DNA of 64,000 nt, taken from Oryzias latipes (taxonomy: Eukaryota; Chordata; Actinopteri; Beloniformes; Adrianichthyidae). The translations under genes were made by a program, and so were the position numbers. Positions 1 to 11,870 of this stretch are shown piece by piece; the first letter of the stretch is position 1; every line of letters begins with the position of its first letter. The stretch is taken from assembly GCF_002234675.1 (NCBI RefSeq), contig NC_019879.2:8375325-8439324 (forward strand), written 5' to 3'. The notes below the pieces were generated by a model. That model was not told the DNA's origin, did no database searches, and saw nothing but the letters and a program-made list of their open reading frames with translations.

Positions 1-2720
1 TGGCTGATGGCAGGAATGACTTCCTGTATCGTTCTCTGGCACAGTGGGGGTGTATAAGTCTGCCGCTGAAACTGCTTCTCAGGTTGTCCACCTCCCTGAA
101 GAGGGGGTGGGAGGGATTGTCCATGATGGTCTCCAGTTTAGCCAGTAGTCTGTCCCCCACTACCTCTTCCAGATTGGCAGGCTTGAAGCCAATAACAGAC
201 CCTGCTTTTCTAATGAGTTTGTTCAGTCTGTTGGCGTCCTTTGCTTTGATGCCAGCACCCCAGCACACTGCAGCAAAGAAGATGGTGCTCGCCATGACAG
301 ACTGGTAGAACATGTAGAGCATGCTACTGCAAACATTGAAGGACCTGAGTCTCCTCAGGAAGTAAAGTCTGCTCGTGCCCTTCTTGTAGACCGCCTCAGT
401 GTTTGTGGACCAGTCCAGTTTATCGTCTAGATCAGGGGTCGGCAACCCATGGCTCCGGAGCCACATGTGGCTCTTTCATCCTTTTGTTGTGGCTCCCTGT
501 GACTTTGGAAAATAATGAGTCTTTTATAATAATTAAATTTTATTTTAGTTTGTTCATCTGCTGGCTCCGTACGAAGCGCATACCACAAAACCAGCTTCCT
601 AAATGAGCTTGTATTTATCGGGCGAGAACTGCAGAGCTGATAGCAGGAGGACACACGCGGTCCGGAGTGATCTTCTGCCGGGAACTTGACGTGCCGCGGG
701 GCAGAGAGCAACTCACTGATGACAGACTGAGAGTTTGCGCCAGTGTTGCCAGATAGAGTCACAGTTTTCCAGCCCAAAAGTCATCTGAAAACCGCCAGAC
801 CCAGCCAAAAACCGCCCAACATAACATTTGTTGATGTTTTTTTTCGCACTGGACTGATTAAGCAAAATAAAAGATTTTTCTAAATAAAAGATAGTTCAGA
901 CTAATAATAAAATGTGTACAATATTGAATATTTCTTCAGCGGGCCGCCTTCTTCCATTCATTTGCTTAACCCGCTCTATCCCCGCTATAACCTGCGTCCG
1001 GGTCTTTCATCTTTGTGCTGTGCTGGAGCGCCCCGACTATCGTATTTTGCACTCTCTGTGTAGGACACGCTGAGGAGCGCCGGGGCAACCAACTCTCAGC
1101 TGCAGAGGATGTGAACAGGTGAACAGGTAGAGAGGAAAAGCAGGTAAAGAGGCAGAGGAGGGGCTTTGGCTTCAAACTCTGTCAGAGAGAATGGAAACAC
1201 GGGCGTCAGATTGAGACGCAGCTTTCACTGCGGGAGTTGAAGCAGAGACTTTCCCTGGGATGATTTTATGAACTCAAACATGGAAACATAATTACCAAGT
1301 ATAACTCTTCAAAATAATAAACCTGATCTCTCCACATTCTCAGTTTCTACCATGCATTGATAAACACATCGCTCCATGCTGCGATCAGACCATAACTTCA
1401 GCTGGTGGCTCCTCCCAACGCGACCGCGGTATCATCCTTTTAAGAACACAATGTGCATTTGCAGTGATGTATTTTTCGGAGGATGTCCGATTGGCCAATC
1501 TACATGTCAATCAAGTCCCGTACTTCTCGGTGAGGATTTTGATTGGCTGGTGGATTTTTAAGAAGTACTTTTTTTATTTTTTCTGGCCCGCGATCTACAC
1601 TCATGTCATTGAAGATCGACGTAATGAGCACCCTTGATATAATATATACATGCATAATATATATAATTTTGTCTAAACGGGTTGTGGCTCCGGGTGCTTT
1701 CTTTTCATTAGGGGCGGTCCCAAATGGCTCTTTGAGTATAAAAGGTTGCCGACCCCTGGTCTAGATGTACACCCAGGAACTTGTAGGATGAGACACTTTC
1801 CACATCCGTCCCACCAATACAGACTGGGGAGGGCAGAGATTTTCTCCTGCTAAAGTCAATCGCCATCTCTTTAGTCTTGGCCACATTTAGCTGCAGGTAA
1901 TTTTCCCCAGACCACCTGACGAAACGCTCCACTAGGCTCCTGTGCTCCTCTTCCCGTCCATCTTTCACACACCCGACTACAGCTGTGTCATCAGAGTACT
2001 TCTGGAGGTGACAGAGCTCAGAGTGGTACTGGAAGTCAGCTGTGTATGTGGTGAATAGGAAGGGGGACAGCACGGTTCCCTGAGGGGCTCCTGTGTTGCT
2101 TATCAGGGTGTCAGACACACAGCTCTGCAGTCTCACAAACTGAGGTCAACCTGTCAGGTAGTCCTCAATCCACGAGACCAGGGGGGCATCCACCTGCATC
2201 TTCCCTAACTTCTCCCTCATCAGTCTCGGTTGGATGGTGTTGAAGGCTGAAGAGAAGTCAAAGAACATTATCCTCACTGTGGTGTTTGGCTTTTCCAGGG
2301 AGGAGTATGCCCTCTGTAGCAGGTATATCGGTGCATCCTCCACTCCAGCCTTGGGTTGGTATGCAAACTGCAAAGGGTCTTGGAAGGGGCTCACCAGGGG
2401 TCTGAGATGTGCCAGCACCAGCCCCATGACCTTCATAACATGGGAGGTCAGCGCTATAGGACTGTAGTCACTGGGGGCCTCAGGATGGTTTTTCTTTGGC
2501 ACTGGGACGAGGCAGGAAGTCTTCCACAGCACTGGGATCCTCTGAAGGTATAGGCTCAGGTTGTACAGGTGCTGAAGTACACCATATAGCTGGCTGGAAC
2601 AGTTTTTGAGTACCCGGGGACTGATGCCATCATGTCCAGCAGCCTTTCCCTGGTTGAGCCTCTCCAGCTCTCTCCTCACCTGAGTGGATGTGATGAGCAG
2701 TCCATTTTGGGAGGTGGGGG
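1..2720 (-). mobile_element. Degenerate non-LTR retrotransposon (LINE, L2/Rex1-like) reverse transcriptase region
   Basis: Minus-strand translation gives a reverse transcriptase. At 2679-2146 there is a finger/palm part (KAAGHDGISPRVLK, then FFDFSSAFNTIQP). At 2136-1767 there is GAPQGTVLSPFLF and a YSDD box, where this family usually has FADD, then LGVHLD. The frame is broken by a TGA at 2146-2148, probably CGA to TGA (TG*PQFVRLQ). The C-terminal part continues in the minus strand from about 424 down to 1 (FLRRLRSFNV, then FFAAVCWGAGIK), so the LINE is split by the hAT element at 433-1758. No endonuclease domain is visible upstream, so the copy looks 5' truncated, and it runs off the left window edge. 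It is a dead copy. The exact LINE clade is inferred from motif resemblance only. Confidence 0.85.
433..1758. mobile_element. Non-autonomous hAT element inserted in the LINE
   Basis: The element begins CAGGGGTCGGCAACC at 433 and ends with the exact reverse complement at 1744-1758. It is flanked by a perfect 8-bp direct repeat GTCTAGAT (425-432 and 1759-1766). An 8-bp target duplication with CAGGGGTC-type termini is diagnostic of hAT. The LINE reading frame resumes on each side. Neither strand of the 1,326-bp interior shows a transposase, so it is non-autonomous. Short ORFs inside have no recognisable content. Confidence 0.93.
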
Positions 2721-3208
2721 TAGGGTCTGTGAAAGATGTCAGCTGTGGGGAGGGGGGGTGGGGATTTCAGTGGTGCTGATGATGGCCCTGGAAGGTGAGT
2801 GGAAGGAGTCCAGTGGTCATTCAGTGGATAAATGGGTGGATTGATGAGGGAGGGGGAGCTGGTGTCAGACCTGTTTAAAAACTGGTTTGGATGCCATGCA
2901 GGGCAGCTGGGGGAGGGAAGGCAGCTGGATAGTTACGCTAAGATTTAATGCAAACTCAGATTTAATGTCGCCCAGTGGTCAGCGGAGCTCTATGCTGTCT
3001 ACCGGGCAGCTGGAACCCATTGGTTCAGCCCACTGACTGCCCACCAATTATAGCAATAATTGTACAAATAATTCTGGTATCATTGTCAATAAATGTTGTT
3101 ATCTACCACAGAAAAAGACACAGTCTCTGTACTACTCAATTAAAACCCATTTATAGTAGTGGAATAACATAAGTCACACTGTGTACTTCTGAAACTTCTC
3201 TGTGTACT
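2721..3208. other. Intergenic, no recognisable gene
   Basis: G-rich sequence (2700-2930) upstream of the LINE reverse transcriptase, possibly more decayed LINE sequence, followed by AT-rich DNA. No convincing coding frame, RNA gene or terminal repeat was seen. Confidence 0.5.
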
Positions 3209-3497
3209 GGGCGGCCGTGGTGCAGCGGTAGGGCGGTCGTCCCATGATCGTAAGGTTGCAGGTTCGATTCCCGCCTTGCACGCCCATGAGTCGAAGTGTC
3301 CTTGGGCAACACACTGAACCCCACCTTGCCTTTGGTGGTAGGCGGGCGCCTGTGTTTGGCAGCGGAGCGACCACCAGTGTGTGACTGTGTGTGTGAATGT
3401 GTGTGTGACTGGGTGAATGGGTCTGTGACTGTAAAGCGCTTTGTCCTTGTAGGAAGAAAGGCGCTATATAAGTATACGCCATTTACCATTTACTGCT
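3209..3497 (+). mobile_element. tRNA-derived SINE
   Basis: The head has pol III promoter-like boxes: GGTGCAGCGGTAGGG near 3219 (A-box region) and GGTTCGATTCC at 3261-3271 (B box). The body contains GTCCTTGGGCAACACACTGAA and a GTGTGAATGTGTGTG segment. The tail (GTAAAGCGCTTTG, GGCGCTATATAAGT, CCATTTACCATTTA) resembles an L2-type LINE 3' end. A second, inverted copy lies at 45591-45857, which confirms that the family is dispersed. It is not a tRNA gene because no acceptor stem or cloverleaf closes. Confidence 0.82.
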
Positions 3498-4935
3498 GTT
3501 GCTTTATGAATTAATTCTTCAAATGTTGACATCAGCCAACTGACTGAATATACACGCAGGTTTTCGTTTCAAATTAAAAGGATAAATTCAAAGGATTACT
3601 CACAAACTTTTCTCCATCCTTGTTTTCACGTTTTATCTGCTGTATCTCCTGCATGTCACACATCAGCCACTAAACCCAACTGTTTTTCACCAGAAACATA
3701 TTTACTTCACAGAAAACTGTCTTGTTAGATGACTTCACAAATTTTAATTTTGTTATGATTACATCTATCTACAATCTTTATTTAAAAAGGCATTTTTTCA
3801 TTCAGCTTGTTTTCTGACATGCAGACATTGCTAGTATTTTTAGCTAGAGTGGCGTCATGCAACCTTTCCACTTCCAGAGACACCTTCCTCGGCTGTTATG
3901 TCATTTAAAGGTCACTTCTCTCAGATGAATGTGCGTTTTCAGGAAAAAAAATGAATTTTCTGAGTGGAAATCTTTAGACCACCTGCCGAGATGTCGTCAT
4001 CAGCAACGAGGTGTTTCATTCAAAACCGTAGCAATGGCCTTCTTGACCTGGACTAGCAGTTTTCAAGACTCCACTACATGCCGAAGGAAATGATCAAAAA
4101 GGTGTTTCTGCTGGGTGATTGAAGGCTTTTTAAAAGCTTTGAAACTTGAGGTTAGAAAACAAAAATCTTGTCAAACAAATGAAAAATCTATGTCTATTTA
4201 CCAAAACATTAATAAAATGCACCTGAGAGGCTGGAAACAACTACGGGTACGTACAGCACGGATTTCAATTTCTATAAGTAAAAAATGTATCCATCTAAAA
4301 TAATCACTTCTAAATTGTTATTTCACATATACAGTAACTTTTTCCTACATATACAGATAAAAACATCTTGAATCATTCAAGTTAAATTTGTCATCCACAA
4401 AAATGTGCATACCGGTAGTTAGAGTAAACTCATGTGTTTTATTGCTGCATTTCTCTTGCTCTAATCTTGGATCACTTTGTATCTTTGTATGCCTGATGTA
4501 TGGTGCAAACATTCCCAGTGAGACCTTATCATTGGATTGTTCTTGTAAACAGGTTGTAGGACATAAAAAGTAGGCTAAGATCAATATGGACATTTTTTTT
4601 TAAATAGATTATTTTCTTTTGTGAGTCTCCATTAACGAAAAAACGTTCATTAAAGGACTAAAGTTAACTATTTTAGTTAGTAAAAACTAACAAAGGTGAT
4701 GCTTCCACCAGCAGTCAAGCAAGAGAAAAACAACAATAGAAATGGTTAAAAAAAAAAGTTCCTCTGTTGGAGAAAATCAATAAAGAAACCTAGGTGGTAT
4801 AGGCTGCAGGGAGAAGAATGACTAATGGGAGGCAGCTGTGTCAATAAATGATCAGAGTTGGAAAAAGAATTGAACAAAAGAACAAAACTCTTACAATAAA
4901 ACAGGAGTTTGGAGAATTGTAAAGATAAAAGACAA
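3498..4935. other. AT-rich intergenic DNA
   Basis: About 1.4 kb of AT-rich sequence with short chance ORFs only. No domain, terminal repeat or RNA gene was recognised on either strand. Confidence 0.6.
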
Positions 4936-5055
4936 ATACCGCAGCGTATTTTCCGCACCATAGAGTGCACTAGATTAAAAAGCACATGCTCAACAAACTG
5001 TCTATTTTTGAACTTACATCATATACAAGGCACAACTAACTATAAGGCCTATTAA
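4936..5055. repeat. Fragment of a 'capped-end' dispersed repeat (TATAAGGC family)
   Basis: Contains CGCACCATAGAGTGCACTAG, CATATACAAGGCAC and TATAAGGCC, a pattern of TATAAG-CGCAC motifs found in a dispersed fish repeat. A related fragment lies at about 8830-9050 (ATAAGGCACTCCGGATTATA). The piggyBac-like MITE at 5056 inserted at a TTAA on its right edge. Family name not known. Confidence 0.4.
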
Positions 5056-5257
5056 CCCTTGTGCTATCCCATGGGGTCAAGATGACCATTGACGTGTTAT
5101 CCCTACCATGACAAAGGTGGATAAAGGAGGAGAGGATTTCATGTAATCCATGGAAACCAGTTAAGATCACAATTCATTGAAGAAAAAATTTCAGCGCACT
5201 GTCTTGTGGGGTCTAGATGACTTCACTCCCAATGTCAAAGTGCCTATAGCACAAGGG
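5056..5257 (-). mobile_element. piggyBac-like MITE, copy 1
   Basis: Starts CCCTTGTGCTATCCC directly after TTAA (5052-5055) and ends ATAGCACAAGGG before TTGA (5258-5261), a one-base-altered TTAA. It is inverted relative to the copies at 20238, 29776 and 33551, with which it shares the core GGGGTCTAGATGA and CTACCATGACAAAGGTGG. No coding capacity. Confidence 0.82.
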
Positions 5258-5261
5258 TTGA

Positions 5262-7145
5262 GCGAGAAAAAAAGAGTCAGAGAAAAGTCTGTCAGTCAGA
5301 TTTCATCATTGCGTTCACAGTAATTCTAGAACTTGTTTTTGACACACCACACATTAGTCGGGTTCACGCATTCACAACAACAAACCCAAACTTGTCTGGC
5401 AGGATGAGTTAATTGGGCTCCCAGGTGTAGAGACTCCCATCCTGGTGCTGCTAATGAGCACCAGGCCACCTATATAGCGGGACTGAGCTGGCTTTGGTCA
5501 TTCTTGGCTGAGATTGCTTCCCTGGGTTCCTGCACCTGTCAGTGCAGGTATTGTAGCCGGTCTTGCTGCCTGTACAATCTCCCTTTCGTTTTTGCTGCAT
5601 TTGTGGTGTCCTTTTTTGTTTTAGTGCCGTGGATATCACCACTCCATGTCACACAGCAGGTCGGCGTGTGACTAGAGTAAAGGTGAAGTGGGAATGGAGC
5701 GTATCGCTCCTGTTCCTCTCTGTGATATCCCCCACTGACGTGTGTGTGTGTCTGTCTGTCTCTTCACCCTGCATGTCCTCTGGTTACTGAAGTAATGCCT
5801 TGCTGCCTCTCTCTCTGGTTTGCCTCCACAGGGTTGTTTGGGGGAACCCGCTGCTGCTGGTACGGGTTTTTGGCCTTCATTTGGAAGTGTGTTTATTTTT
5901 TTTAACTTGTCCTGTCCAACAGCTAAGCAAACAGATGAGAGCTGAAAGCCTTTTTGTGTTGGAGATATTTTACTTTTACAACAGGGGTTATGAATCTTAT
6001 GATACACCAGATGTATATTTAAATAAACCCCTTTTGTAATTTCAGCTAAACTTTATTCATATTAATTATATTTGTAAGTATTTTTTGTTGGACCAGACAG
6101 AAAAGAAAAGGATGAAAGAAGAGAGAGGGATGACAGATAAGGGGGGGGGGGAGTAGAGGGGTAATTAGTAGCAAGGGTAAGATCATGAAGCGTCAGAAAG
6201 CAACAAGTTGCTGGAGCTTTATAATCACAACTGACAGGTTGAGATCCAAGAAAAATCCAAAATGGGCGGGGCCTGTCCACAAACATCTGTTGGCTCCCCA
6301 TGGGGGCACCCCAAGCCACAGACAGGCGGCCCACCACCACCCAGGAGTCCTGAGCATCCCCCCGCCCCAGCCCCAGGCACGAGTCAGGGCCCCCCAGGGA
6401 AGACCCGTCACCACGCTCCAGGCAGCCCCCCCGACCAGGCCACGGTTAGTCCATTAGTCCAGGAGAGAGCAAGGCAGGGGGCGGCCGCCCGCCCAGGAGA
6501 AGGACGCCCAAGAGGAGCAAGGGTCCCCAAGGGGTGTTATAAATATGGCCCGACCAGGCTCACCCCTCTTGCGGCCAACCACGTGACTGCGCAGGTGCTC
6601 CTGGGATTTGGAGGCCTGTTGGGACTCGTACCACCTACTCCTCCCTGGCCACCTGCAATAGTGACTCTGGTACACAAGTGGGAGTTCACTTGTTTGTTTT
6701 TGTTTGATTTGATTTTTCACAATGTATATCTGCATGTGAATGGGGTGTTTTTGTTTTGTTTTCGGTTTTTGTTGTGTACCAGCTCTGTTTACAGGTGGGC
6801 TTGAGGCCCTACATGTTTTATCATTTTAATCTGGTTTTAATTCGGTTTTTAATTTATAATATTTTCTAAAAGTTGGAACCACGTCTCCACTTGGTTGAGT
6901 CCCCATTTTCATTTAGTGTGCCTGAACCGCTCGTCTTGCCACACTTGCTTGAATTTGTAAAAAAAAGAAATGCAAGCTGATACTACTAAAACAAATGTTG
7001 CTGTAACTACGCTAACTCCCACCTTATTAGTAACATAGAAAAATACAGCCCGACACTGCTACACGTTTACAATAACTTTCAACCTTGTTAGTTACTCATA
7101 TAAAAGCACATTCTGATGCTGCTAACCGTTAGACGCATTGGCGTA
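5262..7145. other. Intergenic with a GC-rich block (about 6250-6660)
   Basis: Mostly unremarkable sequence. 6250-6660 is strikingly C-rich on the plus strand (CCCCGCCCCAGCCCCAGG near 6360; GGGGGCGGCCGCCCGCCC near 6477) with AT-rich flanks. It holds long open frames in several phases because of composition, but no recognisable protein. It could be a dispersed GC-rich repeat or an old CpG-type island. Just left of it is a run of G residues (about 6140-6151). Confidence 0.5.
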
Positions 7146-8624
7146 TTTACACTGAACAAAAAGACTGCATAAAAACGTGAAAAACGAAAGCATTTTTTTA
7201 ACACAATCCCTTCATTTCATGGGCTTGTAAGTAATTGGACAAATTAAATAACTGAAAACAAAATGTTATAACTAATATTTGGTTGAAAACCCTTTGTTGG
7301 CAATGAAAGCCTGAAGTCTTGAGTTCACATCACCAGATGCTGGGTTTTCTCCTTCTGAATGCTCTGCCAGGCCTTTACTGCAGCTGTTTTCAGTTGATGT
7401 TTGTTTGTGGGCCTTTCTGTCTGAAGTTTAGTCTTCAACAAGTGAAATGCATGCTCAATTGGGTTCAGATCAGGTGACTGACTTGGCCATTCAAGAATAT
7501 TCCACTTTTTTGTTTTAATAAACTCCTGAGTTGCTTTGGCTGTATGTTTTGGGTCGTTGTCCATCTGTATTATGAAACGCCGCCCAATCAGTTTGGCTGC
7601 ATTCACCTGGATCTGCGCAGACAGTATGTCTCTAAACACCTCAGAATTCATTGGGTTGCTTCTGTCCTGTGTCACGTCATCAATAAACACTAGTGTCCCA
7701 GCAGCCATGCACGCCCAGACCATCACACTGCCTCCACAGTGTTTTACTGATGATGTAGTGTGCTTTGGATCATGAGCTTCTCCACGCCTTCTCCATACTT
7801 TTCTCTTGCCATTATTCTGGTAGAGGTTGATTTTGGTTTTATCGGTCCAAAGAATGTTTTTCCAGAACTGTGCTGGCTTTTCTAGATGCTTTTTAGCAAA
7901 GTCCAATCTAGCCTTCCTATTCTTGAGGCTTATGAGTGGCTTGCATCTTGCAGTGTACCCTCTGTATCTACTTTCATGCAGTCTTATCTTGATGGTAGAC
8001 TTGGATATTGATACGCCTACCTCCTGGAGAGTGTTCTTCACTTGGTTGGCTGTTGTGAACGGGTTCCTCTTCACCATGGAAATGATTCTGTGATCATCCA
8101 CCACTGCTGTCTTCCGTGGACGTCCAGGTCTTTTTGCGTTGCTGAGTTCACCACTGCTTTCTTTCTTTCTCAGGATGTACCACACTGTTGATTTTGCAAT
8201 TTCTGGCATGGTTTTGTTCTGTTTTCTGAGCTTAATGATGGCTCCTTTCAGCTGCATGGAGAGCTCCTTTGACCTCATGTTGTCTGTTCACAGCAAAATC
8301 TTCCAAATGCAAGCACCAGTCCTCTAATCAACTCCAGGGCTTTTATCTGCTTCACTCATAATGACATAACAAGGGAATTGCCCACACCTGCCCATGCAAT
8401 GGCATGGAAGTCATTTGTCCAATTACTTATGAGCCCATGAAATGAAGGGATTGTGTTTAAAAAATGCTTTAGTTTTTCACATTTTTATGCAATCTTTTTG
8501 TTCAACCCATGGAATAAAAGCTGAAAGTCTGCACTTCAATGGCATCTGAGCTGTTTCATTTAAAATTCACTGTAGTCTAAATTAAAAAAAGACTGTGTCT
8601 CTGTCCAAATATTGATGGTCTGTA
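7146..8624 (-). mobile_element. Tc1-like DNA transposon, left end truncated
   Basis: A transposase ORF (8278-7325) sits between inverted repeats. 7150-7245 (ACTGAACAAAAAGACTGCAT onward) matches the reverse complement of about 8415-8507 over roughly 95 bp. The right side runs on through CTGTCCAAATATTGATGG to about 8624, as in complete members of this family, while the matching outer part is missing on the left. So the left terminus has been lost and the copy cannot be mobilised by both ends. Confidence 0.88.
7325..8278 (-). CDS. Tc1-like transposase (DD34E), nearly full length
   Basis: This 317-codon open frame encodes a Tc1/mariner-superfamily transposase, which cuts and pastes its element at TA sites. 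The N-terminal part is a paired-like DNA-binding region with the basic linker RPGRPRK. The catalytic domain shows all three acidic residues: D in ILWTDKTKINLY, D in IIQMDNDPKHT, and E in DLNPIEHAF. Exactly 34 residues separate the second D from E. The usual length is about 340 aa. The shortfall lies in the first helix-turn-helix, where MPEIAKSTVWYIL appears to lack a few residues between EIA and KSTVW, so DNA binding is probably lost. The frame is otherwise free of stops, suggesting fairly recent activity. No host role is implied. Confidence 0.88.
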   Translation of the reverse strand: MRSKELSMQLKGAIIKLRKQNKTMPEIAKSTVWYILRKKESSGELSNAKRPGRPRKTAVVDDHRIISMVKRNPFTTANQVKNTLQEVGVSISKSTIKIRLHESRYRGYTARCKPLISLKNRKARLDFAKKHLEKPAQFWKNILWTDKTKINLYQNNGKRKVWRRRGEAHDPKHTTSSVKHCGGSVMVWACMAAGTLVFIDDVTQDRSNPMNSEVFRDILSAQIQVNAAKLIGRRFIIQMDNDPKHTAKATQEFIKTKKWNILEWPSQSPDLNPIEHAFHLLKTKLQTERPTNKHQLKTAAVKAWQSIQKEKTQHLVM

Positions 8625-8689
8625 GGATGGACTGTAGGTTATATGGACAGTGTTTAAGTCCTAATGTATAGTTGCCCAATCTGATATTT

Positions 8690-8829
8690 CAAGTCCAATT
8701 TCCCCTAAATATGAGTAAATACACAGATTTTATTTTAAGAAATTAAAATCTTTTTATGCTCTCGCGGGCCACATAAAATGACATGGCGGGTCACATTTGG
8801 CCCGCGTGCCTTGAGTTTGACACATGTGC
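8690..8829. mobile_element. hAT-type terminal fragment
   Basis: Ends GGCCCGCGTGCCTTGAGTTTGACACATGTG, the usual right terminus of a hAT family whose termini read CAGGGGTGTCAAACTC on the opposite strand. Only this end is recognisable; the partner end was probably lost. Confidence 0.5.
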
Positions 8830-9055
8830 ACTATATAGTGCGCTGTGTTGTGAGTAGTGAAGGGATTTGGACATAGCCACCGCTACATATAAGCCGCATT
8901 AACGTATACAATAATACTCAACCTTGTAAAAAAAACTGAAATTTTGACAGAGCGCGGGATACCTCTCAAAATCACTTGTTCATCATTAAGCACAACCAGA
9001 ATTAATCCATACTCTATACATAAGGCACTCCGGATTATAAAGTGCACCGTCATTT
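8830..9055. repeat. Dispersed repeat of the TATAAGGC family
   Basis: Contains ACATATAAGCCGCATTAACG and ATAAGGCACTCCGGATTATA, similar to the fragment at 4936-5055. Non-coding. Family name not known. Confidence 0.4.
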
Positions 9056-11870
9056 TTTGAAAGACAAAATTAAGAGGAAAAAATGGTACAAAAAAAGGCA
9101 GAAACTGTCTTTATCTTTTAAAGTTCAGTAAGCTTTCATTTAAATATGAAATCATATAAACAACAAACAGAACCCAGCTGAACTCCAACGCAGTTACATC
9201 AAAGTCCTGTCTAGAAACCAGTTGAAGAAATCTAAAAAGGGACAAAATTTCACAGAAAGATGCGTGTCCCTTAAGCAGTGTGTAAAACTGAACCGTGTTG
9301 TGAATCTTCAACACAGGATACCCTGTAAGTGACAGCAGCTTTGACATTAAGCCACAGAAATGTCTTTTTTTGTGTGTTTTTTTTGCAACGCAGGCTCCTC
9401 TCTAGCACACATATTAACTGACTGCCTCTGCTAACAGCCACATGAGGTATCTCTCATCTGCATGCTTGACCTCCAGCATCCTCTGAGTTCCCATGGGACG
9501 TTTAGATGGTAATCACCAAAAATATATATACTGCTGTGCCCATTTGAAGGCTTCTAGTAATATTTTACTGATAAAGGGAGAAAAAAAACTGACATAAGAG
9601 GAGAAATGTGTTTAAATGATTAATTCAGCATTTATAACACATCCACAATTGATTATGTCGCTCTGTTTGACATCCTGGATCGTTCTCACTTCAAAATCAA
9701 TCCATTGTCCTGCTCTTTAACTGCCTCCTTAACAGATTGCACAGGGGAATCTGTTTTCACCTCTTCTTCAGGTGACAAGCCCATTATCAGGTCTTCAAGA
9801 AAGCCCACTTGTGTGCCCGGGCATGTGTCACTCAAGCCAGGAGTTTGAAGGGTTATTTAGGAGAACAGAAAGAAATTACTCAAAGTTATCACAGGAAAAC
9901 AGAGGGGGGAGGGGGGGGGGGCAAAGCAATATGAGGATTCTGTCAGCAGTTTGTGCAATGCAAACGAAAAAAATCACATTGTAAAAATGATAACACAGTT
10001 TTTAGATCTGGAATATGGCACAGAAAACGGTTGAATGATAAAACAAATATAACAAAAGTTATCTGCTGGGATCTATTCCAAACATTGAAATACCTCCACA
10101 GCTCCTTGCCAGAGCTGGCTGTCTAAGCTTTGCCCCAAAGGATGAGGCTTCCTTTCAAAAGGATCTGGATTTTCACAGATAAAAGGAGAACCATTTTTGG
10201 CTCTAAAAAAAACATGAAGCTAAGTTTATATATTAAGATTGGCATTGAACTTAAGCTGAGAAAAATGTTACACACACTCAACAAGCATCAAAGAATGTAA
10301 AAGAGGTCCTTTTACATATTCTATATCCTTGCCGTATGTGTCATTGGCAGAAAGGAAGAAAATAAATCTTTATTGGGCTTCATTAAGAGAAAGAGGCATG
10401 TTTGACCCAATTATCCAGTGTGCTTCATTAGGTAACTATCTCTTAAATTTTAGTTCTTGCTGCCGCCTTACGCCTTTATAAGACCATGGTTGGAATCTTT
10501 CCTTTAAAGAGTAGAGTCTGTCAAAATGCTATTTCACTTGATATAAGTGGAAAAAGACACATTATCTACCTGTATTGCCTCTGCTGGCTTGTATTGATTT
10601 TTCATGCCTTACATAATATCTGTAGGGGTTCCCATCAAGTCCTCTGGTATGTGTTTGTCTTTTCTGCTACAAATAGAGGATTGTCAGACTGCCAGTGTGT
10701 GCAGATGAGCAATGCAGCACAGCTCAAAGCGAGCTGGATGAAATCAGTTGTGAATTGTGGAGTACAGAATTACTATTTTTTTTCTCCAGCTTGGCTTTGT
10801 ATCTGATATGACACATTCACACATTTGCTTCATTTTATCTCGTCACCACAGATGTCTCTGTGGATGCATCGGCTTTATGGGACGGTTGTGATTTGTAGCT
10901 CCTCGAAATATTTCTTCATTCTTATCGCTCACAGTTTGCAGTAACACATCGCATTTTTTTGTTCTCGATTGTCAAACGAGGCGAAGAGTCTTCACGAGAA
11001 AAGAATTAGTAATTACTAATTACTTTGGTTCTTTGGTTCTTGTTTTTTTTTCCCTAAGAGAACTTAGAAAAAGAAAAGCCTTGAAGTATCAACAGAAAGC
11101 TGAATTATTTATTTTCCTCAAGTCGAGCTGTAAATGACAGGCCTCCCGCAGCTCAGTTTCAGCCAGAAGGTCAGCAACCGCAACAATGTTCCCAAGAAAA
11201 AACATTCCTTATAATGTTAATTCCCAGGAAATAGATGTTCAGCTACATCCATCTTATATTTTACACATTTTGGTAAGAGGTATCATTTGTTAATATGCCT
11301 TTGTCATTTTAAAGATGATTAAATGGTAGATAGTTGTAGAGGTTTTTAACAGAGTAAATGTTGGACTGCTTTACACCAAACCATTAATAATGTTGACTAG
11401 CACAGTACATTCTATGTGTTTTGACAAGTAGAATAGTATAAAAAAATGGCTAAAATTGTGAAAAATTGACATATTTTTGAACCATGTGTCTTTCCACAAA
11501 AAATGGTAACAGTTTTCTCAAAGACCCACTCCAAAATAAATTGTGTTTTTTGGTGTTTTTAACATGTTTTTGTGACATTTTTCTGATAATGGAGGACATA
11601 TATACGGAAAATTAAGGCTAAAATTGCATTTCTAAGTATTTCTTTATTCAAATCGTTGTGAATCAGAAGCAAACAGAATAATGCAGTTTGAAAAAGATTG
11701 TATTTGCTGCGTAGAAGCTACAATCAGCATTGATGATTGATTATCTTCAGAAAACATTCTAGATTTTGGTAAACAGTAATGTGAATCACACACCATGTAA
11801 CAGATATGTAGTACTCACTAGCTGCACTTACATGTGCAAAATGTCTTTGATTGTATCAAAATTGGGATTA
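9056..11870. other. Intergenic, no recognisable gene
   Basis: About 2.8 kb without a convincing coding frame or RNA gene. A purine/G run lies at about 9902-9920. At 11518-11570 (AAGACCCACTCCAAAATAAA) the sequence resembles the edge of the repeat family seen at 18880 and 40440. Confidence 0.55.

Noticed and set aside
427-777. 116-codon minus-strand ORF
   Set aside because: Inside the hAT element terminus; no transposase or other family resemblance.
3209-3280. Possible tRNA gene (A and B box)
   Set aside because: No closed acceptor stem or anticodon arm; the sequence continues into a SINE body and recurs at 45591.
3151-3489. Minus-strand ORFs of 102-112 codons
   Set aside because: They lie in the SINE; the His/Thr/Ser repeats come from the GTGTGTGA segment.
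6262-6804. 180-codon ORF in the C-rich block
   Set aside because: Several frames are open on both strands because of composition; the product is low-complexity Pro/Gly/Arg with no domain.
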